64,000 bases of DNA from Aminipila sp963524205 (GTDB lineage Bacteria > Bacillota > Clostridia > Peptostreptococcales > Anaerovoracaceae): positions 183,035 to 247,034 of the forward strand of contig CAURED010000002.1 of the NCBI GenBank assembly GCA_963524205.1. Direction: 5' to 3'. The position numbers and the translations under genes were made by a program. Shown here piece by piece: positions 1 through 8,368 of this stretch (the first letter of the stretch is position 1; the number at the start of each line of letters is the position of its first letter). The notes below the pieces were generated by a model. The model ran no database searches, was not told where the DNA came from, and saw only the letters and a list, made by a program, of their open reading frames with translations.

Positions 1-256
1 GAATTCCCATCCATAGTCCCGCTGGTCCATCCACAATAGGATACCTGTGTCCAAACCTTGTCTGAATGATTGATATGATTCCACATAAAAAGAATGTTCT
101 CTGAAGCATTTCAGTAGTCTGGTTATGATTCAAACCAAGATAGGCTGCTACAATTACAGGCATAATTGCTGCCCCAGCTAAAAAATATATTAAATGCTGG
201 AGTCCGTACATCAAACATTCACCTGTAGGCATCTTTTCATCTAATCCATATCTCAT
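1..256 (-). CDS. NCS2-family purine/uracil-type permease, N-terminal part (cut by window edge)
   Basis: The frame opens at an ATG behind a GGGAAGGAG ribosome binding site and runs off the left edge after 85 codons. The visible part contains GLQHLIYFLAGAAIMPVIVA, typical of the first membrane helix of nucleobase:cation symporter-2 proteins, and later RFGHRYPIVDGPAGLW, matching the family's conserved second-helix region. Such proteins import xanthine, uracil or related bases with a proton or sodium ion. Substrate cannot be told from this fragment. It lies just downstream of the MATE gene on the same strand (13 bp gap), so the two may be co-transcribed. Confidence 0.8.
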   Translation of the reverse strand, partial: MRYGLDEKMPTGECLMYGLQHLIYFLAGAAIMPVIVAAYLGLNHNQTTEMLQRTFFLCGIISIIQTRFGHRYPIVDGPAGLWMGI

Positions 257-269
257 AATTGCTCCTTCC

Positions 270-1598
270 CTACACTATTTTTCTACGCCATATATTTGAT
301 TTGGTATAAATCCATCCAATGGGAATAGAGCTGCTTGGTGCTATCATACAACCAAGATACACCCCCATTATACCAAAGTATTGGTTTAAAATGATGACAA
401 GTAACACTCTGAATAGAATGCAATTGACAAAGGAACTTCCCATTACAATCCAGGTATGTCCTGCTCCAGTCATCAATGAATGGTAAATAAGAAATGATGC
501 ATAAAAAGCCTGTCCTATTATTTCAATTCGAAGATTTAGCACTGCTGCATCTGCAACGGATACATCACTTGTAAATACAGAAGTTATCAACGGTGCAGCC
601 AGTTCTACAATGACAATTATGATAAGTGCCAATCCTACTGTTATTTTCATAGCTTCATACATGACCTCTTTTGCCCTGTCGTACATTTGTGCTCCCAAGG
701 TCTGAGCAATCATTGTGGATGCACCACTTGACATGGCCGATATAAATAACTGGCAGAAATCTTTAATTTTTATAGAGATTCCATTTCCTGCAGATACATC
801 CACTCCATACTGATTTATAAAATATGTAACTACAAGCCATGATAAACTGGCAATAGTCCATTGCAGCATACAGGGTACACCCAGCTGGCATATTTTCTTA
901 CATTTATCCGCTCTAATCCGAAGATTAGCCAGATGAAAACCAAAGTAATCCTTTGCCTTTATCAAGTATAATAGTGCCATAGCATAAGATACTATTTGTG
1001 CTGCTACAGTGGCTAAAGCCATTCCTTCCACCCCTTTATGCAGTACTAGTACAAAGAAAAGATCCAATATGATATTTAGTATTGTTGCAACTGTAATACA
1101 CCTAAGCGGCACTTTCGAGTTACCTACGCCTCTTAAAATTGCACTAAGTCCGTTATAGCCCAAAATAAATGCGTACCCTGCTGAGCAGATTCTTAAATAA
1201 ATGACAGCATCTTTTAGCGAAGGTGCTCCCAACAAAGTTAGTAAGCTTTCTGAGCTAAAATAAATCCATACAGAAATTACTGCACCTAGTACCATACTCA
1301 ATAAAAACAAGGTACCTGTTGCCTGTTTTCTGCCCTCTTCATCTTTACTGCCAAAGTACTGTCCTATTAGAATGTTCCCCCCCAAAGTAAATCCTATAGC
1401 TATTTGTGTAAGTAATCCCATAATCTGACTTGAATTATTTATGGCAGAAACTGCTTCCTTTCCAACAAACTGTCCCGCTATAATTATATCAATAATGCTA
1501 TAAAGGCCCTGCATCACACTGGTAGTTACCAATGGCAGTGCATACCGTATCAGCTGTTTCCGCACACTTCCCTGTGTTAAATCTAAATCATGTGCCAC
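270..1598 (-). CDS. MATE-family multidrug/cation antiporter
   Basis: A 442-residue polytopic membrane protein with two similar halves of about six helices each, the usual MATE size and layout. N-terminal motifs such as PLVTTSVMQGLYSIIDIIIAG and GFTLGGNILIGQYFG are typical of the DinF/NorM-like branch. It would export organic cations or other small molecules using a Na+ or H+ gradient. The start is a GTG preceded by AGGAGG at 9 bases; no in-frame ATG fits better. A second, unrelated MATE gene lies at 11729-13024. Substrate unknown. Confidence 0.88.
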   Translation of the reverse strand: MAHDLDLTQGSVRKQLIRYALPLVTTSVMQGLYSIIDIIIAGQFVGKEAVSAINNSSQIMGLLTQIAIGFTLGGNILIGQYFGSKDEEGRKQATGTLFLLSMVLGAVISVWIYFSSESLLTLLGAPSLKDAVIYLRICSAGYAFILGYNGLSAILRGVGNSKVPLRCITVATILNIILDLFFVLVLHKGVEGMALATVAAQIVSYAMALLYLIKAKDYFGFHLANLRIRADKCKKICQLGVPCMLQWTIASLSWLVVTYFINQYGVDVSAGNGISIKIKDFCQLFISAMSSGASTMIAQTLGAQMYDRAKEVMYEAMKITVGLALIIIVIVELAAPLITSVFTSDVSVADAAVLNLRIEIIGQAFYASFLIYHSLMTGAGHTWIVMGSSFVNCILFRVLLVIILNQYFGIMGVYLGCMIAPSSSIPIGWIYTKSNIWRRKIV

Positions 1599-1727
1599 GT
1601 ACCCATTCCTCCTGCTTTTATCTGTAATTGTTCATTCAAAATTATACAAGCATTATATGCCCAGAGGCTTGGGTTTACAATTAGTTACAATTTAGTAAGT
1701 ACATTACCATAATGTAACATACAAGAA

Positions 1728-1751
1728 ATGCGACCAACAATGTGGTCGCAT
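1728..1751 (-). terminator. Hairpin terminator-like, after the 56-residue membrane protein gene
   Basis: Perfect 9-bp inverted repeat ATGCGACCA / TGGTCGCAT with a 6-base loop, 14 bases past the stop of the small membrane protein gene. The tract after it on the minus strand is only moderately T-rich, so termination is inferred. Confidence 0.5.
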
Positions 1752-1765
1752 CATTATATACATTT

Positions 1766-1936
1766 TTAATTTTTTTGCCTGTTAAAATTTTTTCTTTGTA
1801 AATAGTGAAAAAATGCTACAAATGTAGCTATTATAATTAAAATCATTTTTTCTTTTATACTGCCTGTAACAAAGAAATATATGCATAACCCATATACAAG
1901 AATAAAAAATAAGCCTAATGTTACTTTATTAACCAT
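1766..1936 (-). CDS. Small two-helix membrane protein, unknown
   Basis: A 56-residue protein starting MVNKVTLGLFFILVYG, with two hydrophobic segments (about residues 5-24 and 30-46) separated by the charged stretch SIKEK and a basic tail. I chose this ATG because AAAAAAGGAG lies just upstream. An earlier ATG 12 bases away reads only four codons before a stop, and an in-frame upstream extension to a TTG at 2002 has no good ribosome site. Size and topology recall bacteriocin-immunity or holin-like proteins, but there is no sequence match I recognise. It follows the 153-residue gene on the same strand, with a long hairpin between them. Confidence 0.55.
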   Translation of the reverse strand: MVNKVTLGLFFILVYGLCIYFFVTGSIKEKMILIIIATFVAFFHYLQRKNFNRQKN

Positions 1937-2021
1937 AAACCATAATATCTCCTTTTTTAATTTTACTTTTAATATCTTATGCTTAAGATAAACTGTTGTC
2001 AATAAACATATGCATAAAAAC

Positions 2022-2082
2022 TATGTTCCTCCTTAATGGTTTACAGTTATTTTTTTACTGCAAACCATTAAGAGGGAACATA
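2022..2082 (-). repeat. 25-bp imperfect inverted repeat between two small genes
   Basis: Arms 2022-2046 and 2058-2082 match at 22 of 25 positions around an A/T-only 11-base loop. On the minus strand the hairpin lies after the stop of the 153-residue gene and is followed by TTTTTATG, so it could be a terminator. The stem is longer than most terminators in this window. Its 3' arm contains an AAGGAGG sequence, which would be hidden when the stem forms. Confidence 0.6.
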
Positions 2083-2119
2083 TTAAAAGTACTTTTATGG
2101 TTTTGGCCTTTATATTTTA

Positions 2120-2581
2120 TTACTCTTCTGATACTTTCATGTCATCTAAGAAATAAGCACCATCATTAGAACCACTTCTTATATACTTAAAAGTATATGT
2201 TACTTTAATATTTTTGCCAGATAATTTAGCAATATTCTTTATTACAGAACTTTCAACAGTTAAATTCTTTTCTATTAATTTATAAAGAGAAAATCCTAAA
2301 AGTGTTTCAAAAGCACCTTGCAATGCTTCTGCTCTAGCTAGTGTTACCGCCTCTTTTACACACGCTCCGATTACTTTTTTATAGATTGCTCCCCCAAAAT
2401 ATGCAGCAACAAGTGATGCAACTACACTATATGTGTCAAGTTGACCAGCATGCTTACTTTGCCACAATTCGACTAAATCAATTAGTTTACCCCTTTCAAT
2501 TATATCTGTACCAGTTATTTTTGTAGGTGTAGCTAAAGATGGCGGACAATAGATACAAGTTGATGTTAATGATATTGACAT
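2120..2581 (-). CDS. Unknown 153-residue protein with an alanine/glycine-rich hydrophobic middle
   Basis: Not recognised. It starts MSISLTSTCIYCPPSLATP behind AAGGAGAG at good spacing. Residues 50-70 (YSVVASLVAAYFGGAIYKKV) and 75-100 are hydrophobic and helical. The C-terminus ends in an acidic stretch (DGAYFLDDMKVSEE). A CxxC pair (CIYC) sits near the N-terminus. There is no signal peptide. The next gene on the strand encodes a 56-residue membrane protein, so a toxin/bacteriocin with an immunity partner is possible, but that rests only on size and order. Confidence 0.55.
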   Translation of the reverse strand: MSISLTSTCIYCPPSLATPTKITGTDIIERGKLIDLVELWQSKHAGQLDTYSVVASLVAAYFGGAIYKKVIGACVKEAVTLARAEALQGAFETLLGFSLYKLIEKNLTVESSVIKNIAKLSGKNIKVTYTFKYIRSGSNDGAYFLDDMKVSEE

Positions 2582-2704
2582 TTTAAACTCTCCTTTTCAA
2601 ATTTTATTTAAAACACTTTAACCGGTTAATTTGTTTTACACATATAAAAACGAGTTTTGAAAACAAAAAGTAAACTAATTATTGATAAATTTTTTATGTA
2701 AAAA

Positions 2705-2728
2705 ACAGGATGCTGTTCAGCATCCTGT
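2705..2728 (-). terminator. Rho-independent terminator of the hydrogenase operon
   Basis: Perfect stem ACAGGATGCT / AGCATCCTGT with a 4-base loop, six bases past the hydA stop. On the minus strand it is followed by a TTTTTTACAT tract. Confidence 0.85.
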
Positions 2729-2733
2729 ATATT

Positions 2734-4461
2734 TTAGGCTTTCAAATCCCAGTCTTTTAAATTTGTATGAAGTAATTCATGTGCCCTTTTTGAGTTTGGC
2801 TTTTCCAGAAACTCTTCATAGGTCTTTAGTACTGCACTGTTTTCATGGGAAAATCTTAAGTTTGAAGTACTGTCCAGCCCGTAAAGGATCTTGCCTCTGT
2901 CTTCTGCCAGCTCAAAGCCATCATGAATAGGCTGTCCGCCGCCTCCTGCGCATCCTCCTGGACAGGCCATGATTTCTACGAAATCATATTGGACCTCTCC
3001 ACTTCTTATGGCCTCTATAAGCTTTCTCGTATTACCCAGTCCGCTGGCTACTGCCACACTTACAGCAACCCCTTCAATCTCAAATATAGCTTCCTTCCAG
3101 CCATCCATACCCCGCACTTTTCTGAAGCTCTCTGTATTTGGATTCTTCTTTGTCAGCAAATAGTATGCACTTCGAAGTGCAGCTTCCATAACTCCGCCAG
3201 TTGCGCCAAATATAACACCTGCTCCTGAGCCTTCTCCGAAGATTTCATCAAAAGATTCTTCTTTCAAATCATTTGGCTGAATGTGGTCTGCTCTAATCAT
3301 TCGGTCAAGTTCTCTTGTAGTAAGCACCAAATCAACATCACTGCCATGACCTGCGTCATTAACTGCTTCTACTCCGCTTTCGTATTTTTTTGAAACGCAA
3401 GGCATAATCGATACAGAAAAAATCTTTTCTGCAGGTATTCCCAGTTTCTGTGCTATAAATGTCTTTGACATGGCTCCGAACATCTGCTGGGGAGACTTGG
3501 CCGTTGAAAGGTTTTCAACCATATCCGGATACTGTGACTTTACAAAGCGCACCCATCCAGGACAGCAAGAGGTGAACATAGGCCACTTATATTTATCCTT
3601 CTTCTTAAACCTCTCAAGGAATTCTGTCCCTTCCTCCATTATGGTGAGATCTGCCGTATACGTTGTATCAAATATGTAGTTAAAGCCTATTCTTCTTAAG
3701 GCGCTTACCAATCTTCCTAAGGTGCTCTCCTCTTTATATAGTCCGATTCCTTCGCCCCATGCAGTTCTAACTGCTGGTGCTATCTGCACCATTGTTATCT
3801 TCTCAGGATCAGCTAAGGCGGCAAACATTTTATCGGTATCATCCCGTTCCCTCAATGCTCCTACAGGGCAGTGGGTTATACACTGTCCACATAGCGAACA
3901 CCCTGTTTCCTGAATTTTTTTATTTTCAGAAATGCCTACAGTAGTTCTATAACCTGAGCCCGTTAGATTCCATACCTGCAAATCCTGTATTTTGTCACAT
4001 ACCTGTATACACCTCATACATTTAATACACTTTGATGCATCTCTTATTAAAGGCAGGCTGTTATCCCATCTTGCTTTTTCTGGCACGGATGTATATGGAA
4101 TACTAAGGATACCAAGGTCATTGGCAATTTTTTGCAGGCTGCAATTTCCACTTCTCACACACACTGCACAAGTGCAGTTATGATCCGATAGAATCAGTTC
4201 TACATTTGTCTTTCTTGTTGCTCTTACTTTAGGACTGTTTGTATGGATGACCATGCCCTGTTCTACCTTTGTATTGCAAGCAGTAACAAGCCTGTCTATC
4301 CCTTCCACTTCTATTATACATACCCTGCATGCACCTATGTCATTTAGGTCTTTCAAGTAACAGAGATGGGGAATATGGATTCCTACTTCCAGAGCAGCTT
4401 CTAAGATTGTTGATCCCTCAGGAACGGATATGATATGTCCGTCTATTGTTAACTTTACCAT
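2734..4461 (-). CDS. hydA: [FeFe]-hydrogenase catalytic subunit (HydA/HndD type)
   Basis: A 575-residue group A hydrogenase that evolves or takes up H2 at an H-cluster. Domain order: N-terminal [2Fe-2S] plant-type ferredoxin (C34, C45, C48, C62), a His-Cys3 [4Fe-4S] segment (SDHNCTCAVCVRSGNC, about residues 92-108), two [4Fe-4S] ferredoxin motifs (CIKCMRCIQVC and CSLCGQCITHC), then the catalytic domain with L1 TSCCPGW, L2 MPCVSKK and L3 MACPGGCAGGGGQP. All expected H-cluster ligands are present, and the length matches the NAD(P)-linked HndD family. Its ATG overlaps the upstream flavoprotein gene by 7 bases (AAGGAGG lies inside that gene), so the two are translationally coupled. Electrons probably flow to or from NAD(P)H and ferredoxin through that partner. 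Confidence 0.96.
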   Translation of the reverse strand: MVKLTIDGHIISVPEGSTILEAALEVGIHIPHLCYLKDLNDIGACRVCIIEVEGIDRLVTACNTKVEQGMVIHTNSPKVRATRKTNVELILSDHNCTCAVCVRSGNCSLQKIANDLGILSIPYTSVPEKARWDNSLPLIRDASKCIKCMRCIQVCDKIQDLQVWNLTGSGYRTTVGISENKKIQETGCSLCGQCITHCPVGALRERDDTDKMFAALADPEKITMVQIAPAVRTAWGEGIGLYKEESTLGRLVSALRRIGFNYIFDTTYTADLTIMEEGTEFLERFKKKDKYKWPMFTSCCPGWVRFVKSQYPDMVENLSTAKSPQQMFGAMSKTFIAQKLGIPAEKIFSVSIMPCVSKKYESGVEAVNDAGHGSDVDLVLTTRELDRMIRADHIQPNDLKEESFDEIFGEGSGAGVIFGATGGVMEAALRSAYYLLTKKNPNTESFRKVRGMDGWKEAIFEIEGVAVSVAVASGLGNTRKLIEAIRSGEVQYDFVEIMACPGGCAGGGGQPIHDGFELAEDRGKILYGLDSTSNLRFSHENSAVLKTYEEFLEKPNSKRAHELLHTNLKDWDLKA

Positions 4462-6305
4462 TGTGATTCTCTGCCTCCTTTAAATGAACCTATACCAAAG
4501 TGGTCGCATCTTAAGCATCTCATTGCCTCCTGCTTTGCCTCTTCTTCAGTCATTCCCTGCTCTATTTCTTCAAAGTCACAGCCTCTTTCCCCTGCATAAC
4601 GCATCTTCAGTTCTACTCTTCCGCAAGGTTTCTTATCCAGGCTCTTTGCTTCTGGTATTTCCACATCACATTCAATTGCATGGTGATATCCTAAATAGGT
4701 GTCTATATTGGCAGCTGCTACTTTTCCTGCCGCTATGGCATTGATTACTGTTGACGGACCGGTTACACAGTCTCCCCCTGCAAATACTCCCGGTATGTTC
4801 TCTATACCGCTGGAGGTTTCTGTTTTTATGCTTCCCTTGTTTACAGGTATTCCATACTTTTCAAAGCTCTTTGCATCAATTCCCTGACCGATGGCAGAAA
4901 TGATAATCTGGCAAGGGATACCTTCTTCTTCTGCCTGAGCATCAACTGGTTTTGGTCGTCCTGAACGATCTGCTCCTCCTGCTATCTGTGGTTTTACCCA
5001 TAGGGCTTCTACGTCTCCTGCTTTCCCTGCCTGAATTCTGGCTGGAGCTTTAAGCTGTAAAAGCTGACATCCTTCAGCTATTGCTCCTTCTATTTCATCA
5101 GGAAGTGCTGTCATATCGTCTCTTCTTCTTCTATATACGATATTTACCTCCGCAGCCCCCAGCCTCTTTGCCGTTCTTGCTACATCCATAGCAACGTTTC
5201 CTCCGCCGATTACCACTACTGCCTTATCCTTGAAGTCCGGCATGGTATTGTCGCCTATGCTTCTAAGCATTTCCACAGCAGAAATCACGCCCCTGGAGTA
5301 CTCTCCTTCAATTCCGATTTCTTTATGGGTGTGAGCCCCTATGGAGATGTATACGGCATGGTGTTTTTCTCTTAGCTCAGTTATATTCTTCACGTCATTT
5401 ATGTCATAACCTGTTACCACTTCTACACCTTCTGATAGTATGGCATCTATATCAAACTGCAGTCTTTCCCTTGGCAGTCTATAACTTGGAATTCCATATC
5501 TGAGCATTCCACCAAGCTGGTTCCTTTTTTCATATACGGTTACCTTATGTCCCATGATAGCCAGATAAAATGCTGCTGATAGTCCGCTCGGACCTCCTCC
5601 TATGATTCCTATGCTCTTCCCTGTATCATCCATTTTTTCGGGTACAGGAACCTCTCCACAGTGGTCTACTGCATACCGTTTTAACCCTCTGATATTTACA
5701 GGAGCATCTATCAGATTCCTTTTGCATCTTGCTTCACATGGATGTTCACAGATTAAAGCGCATACTGTAGGAAATGGATTATCTTTTCTAATTAGCTTTA
5801 CTGCATCCGTGTATCTGCCTTCGTATACAAGGGCGCTGTATCCTGGTACATCTACTCCTGCAGGACATAATGCTACACAAGGTACTGGCTGTTTTAGGTT
5901 CTGGATGCTTTCTGTACATCGATGGTTTGTAATATGCTCTATATAGTCTTCTTTAAAGCCCTTAAGACCTCTCAACACCATGTTTGCTGCTTCTGTTCCT
6001 ATGGCACAGTCTGCTGAAACCCTTATGGCTTCCGCTGTTCTTTCCATCAGGGGTATAATATCCAGTGATGGATCCTGTCCAAGGTCAAGCACCTGGTCCA
6101 TCAGGTTTAAAAGCTGTCCAAGCCCTACACGGCATGGTACACACTTACCACAGGACTGGGCATGGCACAGTCTCAGAAACGAAGCCGCCATATCTACAGG
6201 ACACTGTCCTGGAGGACTTGCTATAATCCTTCTTTCCAAGTCCTTATACAGTCCTTCAACTGCCATCTGGGCTCTGTCTCTGGTTTTGATATCTAATCTA
6301 CTCAT
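4455..6305 (-). CDS. NuoF-type Fe-S segment fused to a GltD/NfnB-like FAD-NAD(P) oxidoreductase, hydrogenase partner
   Basis: A 616-residue fusion. Residues 1-115 resemble only the C-terminal iron-sulfur part of NuoF/HydB (HAQSCGKCVPCRVG, then a conserved Cys in SADCAIGTEA). The FMN/NADH-binding 51-kDa core is missing. The rest is a glutamate-synthase small-subunit-like flavoprotein: N-terminal cysteines (CPAGVDVPGY, CEHPCEARC), an FAD-binding IGIIGGGPSGLSAAFYLA, an NAD(P)-binding VVVIGGGNVAMDVARTAKRLG, and a GVFAGGDCVTGPSTV C-terminal FAD motif. It overlaps hydA and shares its operon, so it probably passes electrons between NAD(P)H and the hydrogenase. Whether it bifurcates is inference. AGGTGG precedes the ATG. 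Confidence 0.88.
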   Translation of the reverse strand: MSRLDIKTRDRAQMAVEGLYKDLERRIIASPPGQCPVDMAASFLRLCHAQSCGKCVPCRVGLGQLLNLMDQVLDLGQDPSLDIIPLMERTAEAIRVSADCAIGTEAANMVLRGLKGFKEDYIEHITNHRCTESIQNLKQPVPCVALCPAGVDVPGYSALVYEGRYTDAVKLIRKDNPFPTVCALICEHPCEARCKRNLIDAPVNIRGLKRYAVDHCGEVPVPEKMDDTGKSIGIIGGGPSGLSAAFYLAIMGHKVTVYEKRNQLGGMLRYGIPSYRLPRERLQFDIDAILSEGVEVVTGYDINDVKNITELREKHHAVYISIGAHTHKEIGIEGEYSRGVISAVEMLRSIGDNTMPDFKDKAVVVIGGGNVAMDVARTAKRLGAAEVNIVYRRRRDDMTALPDEIEGAIAEGCQLLQLKAPARIQAGKAGDVEALWVKPQIAGGADRSGRPKPVDAQAEEEGIPCQIIISAIGQGIDAKSFEKYGIPVNKGSIKTETSSGIENIPGVFAGGDCVTGPSTVINAIAAGKVAAANIDTYLGYHHAIECDVEIPEAKSLDKKPCGRVELKMRYAGERGCDFEEIEQGMTEEEAKQEAMRCLRCDHFGIGSFKGGRESQW

Positions 6306-6349
6306 TTTCTTTCCACCTTTTCATTTGAAAATTTAAAATTAATTAATAA

Positions 6350-6387
6350 AATAACCCAGTATAGTAAAAGCACTATACTGGGTTATT
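6350..6387 (-). terminator. Terminator after the 3-hydroxyacid dehydrogenase gene
   Basis: A perfect 16-bp stem (arms 6350-6365 and 6372-6387) with loop AAAAGC. Past it on the minus strand the sequence is TTATTAATTAATTTT. It separates the catabolic operon from the downstream hydrogenase operon. Confidence 0.85.
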
Positions 6388-6421
6388 TATTAGGGTATTT
6401 ATCACAAAGTAAAGACAAGTA

Positions 6422-7372
6422 CTATTTCTCTATATAATTCTGGGAAGTTTTAAGTTGTATAATAAGTTTCTTATTAAATTCGTTTTTAATTTCATTAATC
6501 TTATCTGCTGGATAATTGAAAAATCCTTCTCCAGATTTCATACCAAGTCTGCCTTCCTTTACCTTTTCTCTAAGGATTGGATTAGCTTCTTTCCTATTAT
6601 CCATAACCGACAGAAGATTATCACCTACTGTACACCATATATCAAGGCCTCCCATATCAGCAACCTCCAACTGACCTGTTGTTGCATATCTGAAAGCGGG
6701 TCCAAATTTAAGTGCTTTATCTATATCCTTTGGAGAGGCTACACCCTCTTCTATTAATGAGAATACCTCTCTGGCTACACCCTGCTGTATACGGTTCGCC
6801 ACAAGTCCGGGTACATCTTTCAATACTTTTACTGTCTGCTTTCCGGCTTTTTGATATAGTTCTTCAACCTCTTTAAAAATATCCTCATCCATATTGCCAA
6901 AGAAAGATAGCTCTGCTATCGGCATAAGATGTGCAGGATTATACCAATGACAAACCATTGTTCTCTTTTTTCTTTCTTCAGAAATGTTTGACACCATTTC
7001 CATAAGAGCTAAACTGGAAGTATTACTTGCAAGTATTGCTGATGGCTTACAAAATTCATCAAGTTGTGCAAATAGTTCCTGTTTCAGTTCTATTTTTTCT
7101 GGAGTTGCTTCAATAACGTAGTCTACATCGCAAACTGCTTCTTTCAAATCTGAAAACATGGCTATTCTGTCAAGGCTTTCCTGTATATTTTTCTCTAGGA
7201 TAAAATCGTTTTCATATAAAAACTTCAGTTCTTCTTCTATAACACCTTTTACAGAGTTTCTCATGGGCTCATAAGTTTCATAAAGGTTTACAGGATATCC
7301 ATTCATTGAAAAAGTTTCAGCTATGGCATGCCCCATAGTCCCTGCCCCTAATACGGCAATTGTTTTAATCAT
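6422..7372 (-). CDS. 3-hydroxyacyl-CoA dehydrogenase family, probably a 3-hydroxy acid dehydrogenase
   Basis: A 316-residue NAD-dependent dehydrogenase. The N-terminus has the Rossmann motif VLGAGTMGHAIAETFSMNG with an acidic residue (YE) ending the second strand, as in NAD-preferring enzymes. Further motifs are EATPEKIELKQELF, ASNTSSLAL and CHWYNPAHLMPIAEL with the catalytic His, then a C-terminal helical domain (DVPGLVANRIQ, MKSGEGFFNYP). Classic 3-hydroxybutyryl-CoA dehydrogenases usually have HFFNP at the active site. The HWYNP variant here, plus an adjacent BKACE gene 19 bp upstream, recalls L-carnitine dehydrogenase/BKACE pairs, so the substrate may be a free beta-hydroxy acid rather than a CoA ester. 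That choice is inference. Confidence 0.85.
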   Translation of the reverse strand: MIKTIAVLGAGTMGHAIAETFSMNGYPVNLYETYEPMRNSVKGVIEEELKFLYENDFILEKNIQESLDRIAMFSDLKEAVCDVDYVIEATPEKIELKQELFAQLDEFCKPSAILASNTSSLALMEMVSNISEERKKRTMVCHWYNPAHLMPIAELSFFGNMDEDIFKEVEELYQKAGKQTVKVLKDVPGLVANRIQQGVAREVFSLIEEGVASPKDIDKALKFGPAFRYATTGQLEVADMGGLDIWCTVGDNLLSVMDNRKEANPILREKVKEGRLGMKSGEGFFNYPADKINEIKNEFNKKLIIQLKTSQNYIEK

Positions 7373-7391
7373 ATCTGCTGCCTCCTAAATC

Positions 7392-8207
7392 TTACACGCC
7401 AAGAATTTCTCTTGCATCTTCAGGAGTTGCAACTTCATTACCAGCAAGTTTAATAAATTCTGCTGCTCTTATTACCAATTGTGCATTAGAATCAGCCAGA
7501 ACACCTGGAGTATAGAACACATTGTCTTCCATTCCCACGCGAACATGACCACCCATAGCAATAGCTGCCATCAAAATAGGCACATGGCCTTTACCAACAC
7601 CAAGTGCAGACCATGTTGAACCTTCTGGAATTAAATTCTTTAAATAACAAAGGTTTTCAACAGTCGCTGCTGACCCACCTGCTGCACCAAGAACAAATTG
7701 ATAGTGAAGTGGAGCCTTTAGGATCCCCTTCTTTAAATAATAAGTTGAATTGTAAATCATACCTGCATCGAATATTTCAATTTCAGGCTTTACCCCATAT
7801 TCCTGCATAGTCATTCCTAATTCTTCTAAGAACTTAGGATGATTAATAAATAAACTATTGTGCTGCCAGTTCATAGAACCGCAGTCATAAGATGCAAGCT
7901 CAGGCCTGATGCTCTTTAAATGTGCCTGTCTTGTTTCATCTGTAGCATTTAAATCTCCACTTGTTGTGCAGTTAATAATTATATCACACTTTTCTTTGAT
8001 TAACTTAACAGTTTCCTCAAATTTTTTTGTATCCATAGTTCCTTTTTCTTCGTCATCTCTCATATGAAGATGGCATACAGCTGCACCTGCTTTAAAACAC
8101 TCATAAACATCTTCTGCTATTTCTTTAGGAGTAATAGGAATGTTTGGATTATCCTTTCTGCTTGGCCAAGCACCTGTTGTAGCCACTGTAATAATAGTCT
8201 TTGCCAT
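7392..8207 (-). CDS. BKACE-family beta-keto acid cleavage enzyme (3-keto-5-aminohexanoate cleavage protein family)
   Basis: A 271-residue TIM-barrel enzyme of the DUF849/BKACE family. These cleave a beta-keto acid with acetyl-CoA to give acetoacetate and a new acyl-CoA. Visible motifs: N-terminal ITVATTGAWPSRKDNPNIPI, the zinc-binding CHLHMRD near residue 46, and GGHVRVGMEDN near residue 225 with conserved Arg and Glu. The founding member, Kce, acts in lysine fermentation. The other lysine-pathway genes (kal, kdd, kamA) are not here, so the substrate is open. It is the first gene after the sigma-54 promoter at 8369-8384 and is followed by the dehydrogenase that would make its beta-keto substrate. 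Confidence 0.9.
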   Translation of the reverse strand: MAKTIITVATTGAWPSRKDNPNIPITPKEIAEDVYECFKAGAAVCHLHMRDDEEKGTMDTKKFEETVKLIKEKCDIIINCTTSGDLNATDETRQAHLKSIRPELASYDCGSMNWQHNSLFINHPKFLEELGMTMQEYGVKPEIEIFDAGMIYNSTYYLKKGILKAPLHYQFVLGAAGGSAATVENLCYLKNLIPEGSTWSALGVGKGHVPILMAAIAMGGHVRVGMEDNVFYTPGVLADSNAQLVIRAAEFIKLAGNEVATPEDAREILGV

Positions 8208-8272
8208 AATATGTCCCTCTCTTTTTTAATATTTATATAATTTTTAATTGTTAGTGCTTCTTGCATTTCATA

Positions 8273-8326
8273 TAAGTGCGTTTATTTTGTGATGTGTAAT
8301 GAATTTATTAACTAAAAACGCACTTA
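8273..8326 (-). repeat. Inverted repeat in the 5' leader of the BKACE operon
   Basis: Arms TAAGTGCGTTT (8273-8283) and AAACGCACTTA (8316-8326) are perfect 11-bp complements with 32 bases between. They lie downstream of the predicted sigma-54 start site, so they would be transcribed as a stem-loop or could be a spaced operator. Confidence 0.55.
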
Positions 8327-8368
8327 CCTAAAATGCAGATCAAATAATTGTTACTTGCCATTATATAT

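Noticed and set aside
1701..1715. ACATTA-N3-TAATGT operator ahead of the MATE gene
   Set aside because: Short, AT-only in its arms and frequent by chance in this base composition; no regulator gene is adjacent.
2923..3228. Plus-strand open frames across the hydrogenase gene
   Set aside because: They lie fully opposite the strongly conserved hydA frame, lack ribosome sites and show no family motifs. The same holds for other opposite-strand frames across groL, ABC-F, tsaD and the kinase genes.
6422..8207. Full lysine fermentation cluster
   Set aside because: Only a Kce-family enzyme is present. Lysine 2,3-aminomutase, the 5,6-aminomutase, kdd and kal are absent from the window.
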